Assembly (NCBI GenBank): GCA_023630585.1
Contig: CM042544.1
Span: 22,884,256 to 22,948,255, forward strand
Length of the DNA stretch: 64,000 nt
Direction: 5' to 3'
From: Cranoglanis bouderius
Lineage: Eukaryota; Chordata; Actinopteri; Siluriformes; Cranoglanididae
Below are positions 35,158 to 46,500 of this stretch, in pieces. A program made the translations under genes and the position numbers. Positions within the stretch are counted from its first letter, which is position 1. The number at the start of each line of letters is the position of its first letter. A model generated the notes under the pieces. It was given only the letters and a program-made list of their open reading frames with translations. It did not search any database and had not been told where the DNA came from.

Positions 35158-35368
35158 TCATTTTTGTGCCTTTAACATGCTTTTTAATTTCTTTAAAATC
35201 TGTGTTGAGTTTTCTACCTTGAGTTTTTCCATAAATGCTTTTTTGTTGAACCTTCCAAATGCCCGAAGCATTTTAGGAGTGGGAGGTTTTGGTCCAAACA
35301 GCTCCAGGCCTTTCTTTTTCTCCCCTTCTGCTTTGGCTGCAGCTGGACCCTTGGCTTTCATTAGTTTC
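35158..35368 (-). CDS. cngb3: cngb3 coding exon 17 (C-terminus)
   Basis: 211 nt: completes Arg, then KLMKAKGPAAAKAEGEKKKG, LFGPKPPTPKMLRAFGRF and a Lys-rich end, KSMLKAQK, with TGA. It resembles the PPKEETPKLFKTL region of human CNGB3 but stops soon after, so the long acidic tail of the human protein is absent. Confidence 0.92.
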
Positions 35369-38300
35369 CTACAAGCCATAAAAAGAGATAAATAATATTT
35401 AGTAATGCTTTTGAATATTGCAATACAAATGCTCCAACTAGGAGCACCACTGTCTGTATCTCTATCTGTTTAGTGCTCCAGATATCTGTATTCGGATTTG
35501 AACTGGATGTAGCCATTCGTTACGTTCCAGAAAGGTCAGAAAAGTTCGCTGGACATGCTATCAGACTGTACTACAATGCTGGGACACAACAATGCTGCTA
35601 GTCATAGTCTTTCAAGTGGCATTTCATTGTAATGACTGCATGATTTTCCAGGAAGATTTTCTTTTAGCAAGAGTGTTTTAGAACAACAATAAACAAGTGT
35701 AATGGAAGTACTAAGCACTATGAATAAAAGCAACTTTGGTGACTTTTGGGTCAGTTTGTATAGAAATATGGTAGAAATATGGTATTATTTTGGAGCTTAG
35801 TAAGGCAGTGTTTAGGTCAGGCTATTGTGGCAACCCACTGATGAAATACAACTGAATACTGTGCCTCCTATTTGTATCTGTATTTGTATCTGTTTAGAAC
35901 AGATCCTGTCCCTAATCCAAACCATAATGATCAAATCTTTAAAAAGGAAACTCACCTTCCTTTCCTGGCCAAAACTTTCTGGGATTCTGGGTAGTGAACC
36001 AGGATGTCATTGAGGTCTTTCTTATCCAGCACAAACAGGTTAGCGAATCCATGAGCTGCCACATTAGCAGTTCTCCTGTTGCCTCCATTTGCTGAAGACT
36101 GCAGAAGACTAGAAGACAGTTAATTGTAGCATCACAGTCATTCATTGAGCCTTTAGCTGAACTGAACACTTGTATGTAGAGTAGGGGAAAACGTTCTTAT
36201 TATAACCTCACCTGATCTCCCCGAACACACAGCCTGCCTTCAGTGTCACAAAAACTATCTTGTTGTCAGGTCCACCAACAACCTGCACCTCTCCAGCTTT
36301 GATGATGTACATCTCTTTACCAATGTCACCCTGTTGAACAGAAATGGGTAAAAGGTCTTAACACGCTGTTATTCTTAAATATGAGCCGACAATGACATTA
36401 ACGAACTCACCTTCTTACACACAAAATCTCCTGGCAGATACACTATAGACTTCAGCCTCAGCAACATGTCCACAAGCATCTGGTTATCACATCCCTGTGG
36501 CAGCACATCAGCATCAGTCACTCTTAGTTTCTTTTTTATTGTTCCTGTTCTTCTGAACTTAAGCCTAAGAATAAACCAGCCTCACCTTAAACAGGTCAAT
36601 CTTCTGGAAAGTGGTGAGGTTGATGTCCACAGCGATAGCCGTTCTCATTACCAGTGGCATTTGTTCCAGCAACTCTGACTCATCTGAGGTAAGAGTCGCA
36701 AAAAGACATTCTGCACATCAGTAGGCCTTCACATACAGCACTTTAGTGTCCTCATGGTTCTTAATGTGGGGGGTTTAATATGTCTTTACAGTTAGATATT
36801 ATAGTTCTAAGCCTATCCAACTGACCATTGAATGATCAGAAATCCAAAACTCAAAAATCCAAACCAAACCAAACTGATAATCTAGGAAAAGTGCAATGAT
36901 ATAAAATGTACATCTACTGTTTAACTTGGTGTGACTGGTTTGGTTTTTATGGGGAGTGTAATAGATAAAATCTCTCCTGGCTCCAATAAATAAATACAAC
37001 ACATTTACCTAATGTGATTCATTTAAACAGTTGGGTTATGTTCATAATATTCATTTGACTTGTCATCATAAGGGGGTCCATGGATTTTTTGTTTTCACTG
37101 GAAGGGGTCTCTGGCTGCTGAAAGTTTGAGAACCCCTGCCGTATGCTATACTGTGTGCTCCAAGTATGATCCATTATGGTAGTATGTATTGCGTGATGAA
37201 TTTATTTGGGTAATTTGGGGAGTAATGGTAGCGATACTTTGGGTAATGGTAGCAGGTATATTTCTATGCTAGAGTACAAGTCCCATGACTGCCAGAAACC
37301 CACTGCTGAACCCTTGAGCAAAGCTTACAACTCTCAACTTCTCAGCTTTATGCTTGTATTGGATTCTCTCACATTTGTAAGTCACTATGGGTAAAAGTGT
37401 CTGATGAATAAATGTAAATGATAATTATGATATGTATAATTATGTAGTACATGAAAGAGAGGTTGCAAGTAGAGGTATATAAGGGATCTTTTCAATCACA
37501 ATCCCCCAAGATATATATGGGGGAAAAAGTATTTGATCCTCTGCTGATTTTGTACGTTTGCCCACTGACAAAGAAATGATCAGTCTATAATTTTAATGGT
37601 AGGTGTATTTTAACAGTGAGAGACAGAATAACAACAAAAAAATCCAGAAAAACACATTTCAAAAAAGTTATAAATTGATTTGCATTTTAATGAGGGAAAT
37701 AAGTATTTGACCCCTTCGACTTAGTGCTTGGTGGCAAAACCCTTGTTGACAATCACAGAGGTCAGACGATTCTAATGAGGGAAATAAGTATTTGATCCCC
37801 TATCAGTCAGCAAGGTTTCTGGCTCCCAGGTGTCGTTTACACAGGTAATGAGCTGAGATTAGGAGCACTCTCTTAAAGGGAGTGCTCCTAATCTCAGTTT
37901 GTTACCTGTAAAAACACACCTGTCCACAGAAGCAATCAATCAATCAGATTCCAAACTCTCCACCATGGCCAAGACCAAAGAGCTGTCCAAGGATGTTAGG
38001 GACAAGATTGTAGACCTACACAAGGCTGGAATGGGCTACAAGACCATCGCCAAGCAGCTCGGTGAGAAGGTGACAACAGTTGGTGCGATTATTCGCAAAT
38101 GGAAGAAACTGTCAGTCTCCCTCGGTCTGGGGCTCCATGCAAGATCTCACCTCATGGAGTTTCAATGATCATGAGAACGGTGAGGAATCAGCCCAGAACT
38201 ACACGGGAGGATCTTGTTAATGATATCAAGGCAGCTGGGACCATAGTCACCAAGAAAACAATTGGTAACACACTACGCCGTGAAGAACTGAAATCCTGCA

Positions 38301-38988
38301 GCGCCCGCAAGGTCCCCCTGCTCAAGAAAGCACATGTACAGGCCCGTCTGAAGTTTGCCTGAATGATTCAGAGGAGAACTGGGTGAAAGTGTTGTGGTCA
38401 GGTGTGGTCAGATCTCTTTGGCATCAACTCAACTCGCCGTGTTTGGAGGAGGAGGAATGCTGCCTATGACCCCAAGTCATAACACCATCCCCACCGTCAA
38501 ACATGGAGGTGGGAACATTATGCTTTGGGGGTGTTTTTCTGCTAAGGGGACAGGACAACTGCACCGCATGAAAGGGACGATGGACGGGGCCATGTACCGT
38601 CAAATCTTGGGTGAGAACCTCCTTCCCTCAGCCAGGGCATTGAAAATGACCTTAATGACTTAGAGAGGATCTGCAAAGAGGAGTGGGACAAAATCCCTCC
38701 TGAGATGTGTGCAAACCTGGTGGCCAACTACAAGAAACGTCTGACCTCTGTGATTGCCAACAAGGGTTTTGCCACCAAGTAATAAGTCAAAGGGGTCAAA
38801 TACTTATTTCCCTCATTAAAATGCAAATCAATTCATAACTTTTTGGAAATGCATTTTTCTGGATTTTTTTGTTGTTATTCTGTCTCTCACTGTCAAAATA
38901 CACCTACCATTAAAATTATAGACTGATCATTTCTTTGTCAGTGGGCAAACGTACAAAATCAGCAGGGCATCAAATACTTTTTCCCCCC

Positions 38989-39067
<79 letters not shown>

Positions 39068-40470
39068 TCTCACAAAAGTACACCCCTCACATTTTTGTAA
39101 ATATTTTATTATATCTTTTCATTGACGAAATGACACTTTGCTACAATGTAAAGTAGTGAGTGTACAGCTTGTATAACAGTGTAAATTTGCTGTCCCCTCA
39201 AAATAACTCAACACACAGCCGTTAATGTCTAAACCGCAGGCAACAAAAGTGAGTACACTCGTAAGTGAAAATGTCCAAATTGGGCCCAATTAGCCATTTT
39301 CCCTCCCCGGTGTCATGTGACTTGTTAGTGTTACAAGGTCTCAGGTGTGAATGGGGAGCAGGTGTGTTAAGTTTGGTGTTATCGCTCTCACACTCTCTCA
39401 TACTGGTCACTGGAAGTTCAACATGGCACCTCATGGCAAAGAACTCTCTGAGGATCTGAAAAAAAGAATTGTTGCTCTACATAAAGATGGCCTAGGCTAT
39501 AAGAAGATTGCCAACACCCTGAAACTGAGCTGCAGCACTGTGGCCAAGACCATACAGCGGTTTAACAGGACAGGTTCCACTCAGAACAGGCCTCACCATG
39601 GTCAACCAAAGAAGTTGAGTGCACGTGCTCAGCATCATATCCAGAGGTTGGCTTTGCAGAATAGACGTATGATTGCTGCCAGCATTGCTGCAGAGGTTGA
39701 AGGGGTGGGGGTTCAGCCTGTCAGTGCTCAGACCATATGCCGCACACTGCATCACATTGGTCTGCATGGCTGTCGTCCTAGAAGGAAGCCTCTTCTAAAG
39801 ATGATGCACAAGAAAGTTTGCTGAAGACAAGCAGACTAAGGACATGGATTACTGGAACCATGTCCTGTGGTCTGATGAGACCGAGATAAACTTATTTGGT
39901 TCAGATGGTGTCAAGCGTGTGTGGCGGCAACCAGGTGAGGAGTACAAAGACAAGTGTGTCATGCCTACAGTCAAGCATGGTGGTGGGAGTGTCATGGTCT
40001 GGGGCTGCATGAGTGCTGCCGGCACTGGGGAGTGTACTGTGACATGTACTGTGACATACTGAAGCAGAGCATGATCCCCTCCCTTCGGAAACTGGGCTGC
40101 AGGGCAGTATTCCAACATGATAACGACCCCAAACACACCTCCAAGACGACCACTGCCTTGCTAAAGAAGCTGAGGGTAAAGGTGATGGGACTGGCCAAGC
40201 ATGTCTCCAGACTTAAACCCTATTGAGCATCTGTGGGGCATCCTCAAATGGAAGGTGGAGGAGTGCAAGGTCTCTAACATCCACCAGCTCTGTGATGTCG
40301 TCATGGAGGAGTGGAAGAGGACTCCAGTGGCAACCTGTGAAGCTCTGGTGAACTCCATGCCCAACAGGGTTAAGGCAGTGCTGGAAAATAATGGTGGCCA
40401 CACAAAATATTGACACTTTGGGCCCAATTTGGACATTTTCACTTAGGGGTGTACTCACTTTTGTGGGATA

Positions 40471-40558
<88 letters not shown>

Positions 40559-43500
40559 TTATATTTATATTTATATATATACTTGCATACTGTAGGTAGA
40601 GTTAAACAAGCAGTTCTTACCCAGCATACCCTGTGAGTCCCAGGTGTAGTTGTACCATGTACGGACTCTGTGTTGTACCAGCTTTGGAATGCCATTTGTC
40701 ACCATATAGGCTACACATGCATCCATGGAGGCACGGAAGTATGTCTGACCAGCAGTGGCAGCCCCAATGACATCTCTCATCTGTAATATACCATATTCAC
40801 AAAAACACTGTCTGTGGTTCTACCGTATTCAATAAAATTTTATCATATTATTTTTTGGAATGCCAAATCAACAGTTGTAATAATAAGAGCTATAGGCTTG
40901 TTGAATGACTACTGATGAACGATTTATTCTGTGAAGTCCACAGAATAAATCTTGAGGAATAACAGTTATCATTCAGCTGTGGGGAACATATGGACCTTGA
41001 TGACTGGATGATCCTACAGGAATTCTACACCATCTATCTTTTACCTGTCCAATTAAACTTGAGAAGACAAAAACACCAATAAAAAAGTTTGTCAACTGAA
41101 ACGTGATCTCAAAAACAGTGTAAGGCTCAGGTAGTCCACCAATGTTGATCAGGGTCCGCACAGCAAAATAGTAACAGCGCAAGTACCTACAGAAAAGAAA
41201 ATGACTTTTAATCTTGTTCAAAGGCTGTAACATTCTTCTATTTAATATTTAGCAGAAAAAGAATGAATTACTCTTCATTTGGGTGTATAAAAACTGCAAA
41301 GTTTGTGAATAAATCAAACACTAAAGCTGATCAAAAAAGCAAAATGCGTAGAGACAAAACGTCTACCTGGCCAAGAATGATGGACAAAAAAAATGCACCA
41401 GAAATATAGCTGGTCATCTGAAAGATTTGACCAAATAAGGTGTCTGGAAAAGGTAGCTCTGCGATCATCAACAGGGTTTTCTCTGAGTAGAAGAAACACC
41501 TCAGGTAGCTATGAGAATATAAAAATCCAAAAAGGCTAATGCTATTAAATAGTTTATGCAACATAAGATATTTAGCATGAGAACTGTTCTTTGAACACTG
41601 AGGGAGAATTATCAGACAGAGATCACGTTTAGTCCTGGAGAAAAAACATGTTTTTAAACCTAGACCTGGTTTCATCTTAATCCGTTTTTAAAATTTTGTC
41701 TTTAATCTTTGCCATATTTTATAACATTTTTTGTTCTTCTTCAAAAATGACAAGAAAAAATACAATTAAAAATACACCCTTAAAATAGTCCTTGCAAAAA
41801 AATTCTTTTGAAAAAAAAAAAAAAAAAGTATGAGTATTATACACTCATATTATTTAAAGGCCTGCATGAACTATAGGTACAAGGTTTTTGAAATGCTCAT
41901 CCATTTCTTAAGTCACAGAAAAATAAAAAAGTAAACTGACGTACGCATTGCCGTGGCCGCTGTAGACCCACTTGGTTGAACCAATGCCTTGGTAGGCAGA
42001 TGCCACATAGTAAAGGCAAGCGTTGATATGAAGGGCAAACAGGAGATAGCCAATGGTGCGAATTACTCTGACAAAGAAACCAGATAGAGTTAAAAGCATT
42101 ATCAAACACCAAAAAGTTATGTGATATAACATTGTGATTATGTACCTCCAGATGTACGCCTTTGTCATGATGCCCTCAAGTCGATCACTGAACTCAAAAA
42201 AAGCCTCAAACTTAAAAGAAAGTTAGCATCAGTGATTTTTTCCATTGACATGAGGAAAAAAAATAACCAATAAATGAAAAAGACTTCAGGTATCACGTAC
42301 CCTCATGATGCGATTAATTCTGAAAATGGACTGGAATCCAAATGGAATATACAAGATTTCCAGGGGTATGATTGATATAAGGGCATGCTTAGCAAAGAAA
42401 AATATATATTAACACATTAAAAAATACGTTTGAATTTCATGAAAAACATTTTAGGTCCCATTCTGATACCTGAAATTTTGTGGAGGCTCTGTAATTCTTC
42501 TTAATAACGGCTCGGTCGTACTGACAAAATTAAACAAATTTTGAAATGTGATTTGACGGATAATACAGTATTAATATGTAAAATATACAATCTGTATATT
42601 ATATCTGTATGAATACAATCTATGTCAACACACAAATAATGGTAATAATATACTTTGGGTTGTGCTTACAATAATATCTCCGGTCTTGCAGAACTGCAGC
42701 CTTGGCTGGAAAATGATCATGTCGATGATGTAGATCAGGTCAGCTAGGACATCAATAGTAAACCACAGAAGAATTGAGCCAGGAGTGTGATAGGGGAAGG
42801 ACATACGAACTGGTATGAACCAAAGGTTGTAGCTGAAGGCAATAGTCATCAGGCTAAGCCAAGTGATGTACCGCCGATCTAGAGATGGTCACATAGATTA
42901 GTTAAATTTTGTGCATTTGTATTCAGAGTGGATTTAAAGTACTTTATTGATGATGTGTTTATAACCTGTGAATGGATCTATGGATGTGCCGAAAATTTTA
43001 TCCATTCTGTCTTCAATAGGTTTCAGCATTGAGTCTATACAGGTGCATTTGACTTTTGGACAAATAGAAGCAAATTTTTTCTTGTCTGATTCAATCTCTT
43101 CTTTCTTCTCATCTTTTATTTTATCATCTTTCTTTTCTTCTTTCTTCTCTTTCTTTTCCTCGGCTTTTGCTGCTGCTTTCCTTGCCTCCTCCTCCTTTTT
43201 GATCCTCTCATCCTCTTCTTTCCTTTTTCTCTCTTCTTCTTGCTTTTTCAAGAAATCCTTTTTTCTCAAAACAGGTGCTATTTTGGACAAAAATACATCG
43301 CAATAGTGATGCTAGATAATGCTAGTAGTAAAATATTTTAACAATTATCACTGTTGATTTAAAAAATAAAAAAAACTCAACTCAACTCAATGTATTTATA
43401 TAGCACATTTAAAAACAACAGAGTTGAACAAAGTGCTTCACAACCAGAAAATCTAACAACAGTAAAATGAAAACACCAACGCCCACACACACACCCACAC

Positions 43501-46500
43501 ACCCACACACACACATCAACAGCACTACAAACTCCAACAGAAACTGCATATACAAAGTGCGATCAATATCTGAACACACATCTCAAATACTCAAGGTTCC
43601 CCCAATTCAAATGCCAAATTATAAAAATGTGTTTTCAGCTGAGACTTAAAAATCTCCACCGATGGGGCCAAGCGAATATAAAGGGGGAGATCATTCCATA
43701 ATTTAGGAGCAAGTACAGAGAATGCCCGATCACCATTTGACTTTTGCTTAGACCGAGGTAGAGCCAACAACATTTGATTTGTAGACGTCAAAGGCCTTGA
43801 GGAAATATAAAGGCTTAGGAGACCTGTGATATAATGTAGCCAGTAGCCTGGCTGCAGCATTCTGCACAAGCTGTAGGCAGGACAGTGTCAGCTGACAGAG
43901 TCCTGCATACAGAGTGTTGCCATAGTCCAATCTAGATGTAATAAAAGCACGAATAATTATCTCTAAAACTAAGAAATGGTTTTAGCTTAGAAATCATCCT
44001 AAGCTGATAGAAGCTGCCTTTAACAACAGAATTGATCTGTTTATCAAAGCTAAGTGTTGAGTCAATTATGACACCAAGATTTCTCACACTGTCTTTCACA
44101 GTTATCGCTAAAGGAGCAAGAATACTGGTTATCTTCTCTGTGTGTTTTGGCGGTAATCTCGGACTTTCTTTCATTTAGCTGAAGAAAATTGAAGACAGCC
44201 AATTTTTCACATCTTCTAAATAGCCATAAGGGACTTTAGAGACAGCTCGTTCCCAATTTTCATAGGGAGATATAACTGTGTTGTCTGCATGCATGTGATA
44301 AGAAACACCATGATGGCAGCAGATAGATCCTAAAGGACGCATGTATAATGAAAACAGAATAGGACCCAGAATAGAACCCTGAGGAAGACCATATTTTAGG
44401 GTGACTGTAGAGGAAGAATAGTTTCCAGTATTCATGGAAAATGCTCTATCATGTAAATAAGAATCAAACCATTTTAGTACAGTCCCTCGAATGCCAACTT
44501 CAAACTCCAAACGGTCTAACAGAATTGAGTGATCAACAGTGTCAAATGCGGTGCTAAGATCTAACATGATTAAAATTACAGACAGTCCGGAGTCATCGGC
44601 TACTAACAAATCATTTACAACTTTTAACAAGACGGTCTCTGTGCTGTGACCGGCTCTAAATCATGACTGAAATTTGTCAAGAATATCATTCGCTAGTAAG
44701 AAAGGGGTAATTTGAGATAAAACGACTTTTTCTAGAACCTCTGCTAAAAAGGGTAATTTTGAAATTGGACGATAATTATTCATCACTGTAGAATCAAATC
44801 CTGTTTTCTTAATTAAGGGATGGACCACTGCTTGTTTAAGACAGGGCGGAACGATACCATTAATTAAAGAGCTGTTTATAATAGTCTGTATACTAGGGCC
44901 CATAATAACAAACAGGTCTTTCAAAAGTCTAGTAGGAATAGGATCTAAGGGAGTAGATGCCGGTTTCATACGATTGACTATGTCTCCTAAAGTTGTAAGA
45001 GAGGCAGGCTCAAAACGGTCGAGCAAACAAGAACTTGAAACAGAAATCGGCAAATCAATAATAGAGGGTTTAATATGTGATCTGATCATATTGATCTTAT
45101 TTACAAAAAAGTTTTTAAAAATCTTCACAGGCATTAGAGGTTAAAGCTACCGAAGGTGAAGTAGCTGGGTTTAGCACCTTGCGTATGGTACTAAACAAAA
45201 CTTTTGGACAATGTGCATATCTATTAATTAAATCTGAAAAATATTTTGTTCTTGCAGCTTTGACCACATGCTAATATTTACTGAGAGAATCTTTTAACAT
45301 TTCATAGGAAATCTGCAGCTTGTCTCTCTTCCACCTACGTTTAGCTTTCCTGTAGACCTGCCTGAGAGCACACATTTCATTATTAAACCATGGCTGAGGC
45401 TGAAATTTGGGGTACTTAAGTCTGAGTGGAGCAACAGCATTCATAATGTCCAAACATACAGAATTAAAAAGGGCAGTCAGCTTCTCTGTACCTAGAGAGG
45501 GCTTAGGCCTCAATAATAGTAGACAGGGGGCATACCACATAAGCCTCAGCAAAAAGATTAGCTGTAGACTCATTGACAGGTCGAACATTATAAGCAGCCG
45601 GTTGACTATTTTAAGTAAGAGAAGAAAATTTTACATTGAAAAGGACAGGTTTATGGTCCGATAGATAATTATCGTCTATATACAGTACACACTCCTCTGT
45701 ACACACATTACTAATGAACAAATCCATAGATAAAACCAGGTCAATAGTATGCCCATGCCTATGTGTAGGATCACAAACTGACCGTGTTAAGTTAAAGGAA
45801 TCAACAAGTTCAATAAACTGTTTTACCAGTGGTTTAGATGGACAACATACATGAATATTAAAATCCCCAATGATCAAAAGATGAGCAGTGGTGGGAACAA
45901 TGAAAGAGAGAAAATCTGAAAAATCCTGTATAAAGTCCTTGTCATATTTACGTGAGCGATAGATAAGTGATAAGTGCCTGGCAAAAGGCAAAAAGATGAA
46001 TATACAGTAGACACTCATTGACATTCCCTCTGTGTAGATATTTAGACATGTGGTCGCCTTTTGAAGGATGTTACAAACTTTCTAAAACAGTTATTTATTC
46101 ATGGGAAATTTTTTTTGTACTTACTGACTGGAGGGCTGCACTCAGGTGAGGATGCATAGGGGTCTACAACTTTTTCTTTGTACATTTGTGTACGTTGCTG
46201 CATCTGGTGGACTATTTTTAGAAGTTGTGCATCAGAGTACTTGTTTATTACAATTCGACATGGTGGAGAGGGCTGTGCTTCTTGCCTAAATGAACCCAAA
46301 AAAAAAAAAAAAAAAGAAAAGAACATGTAACATCATGTTAATTAATCTGCTGAGCTAATTTTTTTTTCTTTTTTCTTTTTTTTTTCTTTTTTTTTACTTT
46401 TTTCCTGTTTATAGTATTTAAATATGGACATACATTGAAATCAGTCAGTTCTAAATGTATGTTTTTCATATTGAAGAAAAATATGACGGTATAGAGGTAT

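Noticed and set aside
37855..37897. Palindrome suggestive of a transcription terminator
   Set aside because: It lies inside the Tc1-like element, and I recall it as a normal part of that family's leader, so it is not an independent signal.
40391..40695. Ile-Tyr repeat frames beside the Tc1 element
   Set aside because: Read-through of the TA microsatellite joined to Tc1 transposase sequence.
42968..43306. Plus-strand frame rich in Ser/Phe
   Set aside because: Complement of cngb3 exon 5, whose charged minus-strand frame has matching splice sites and phase.
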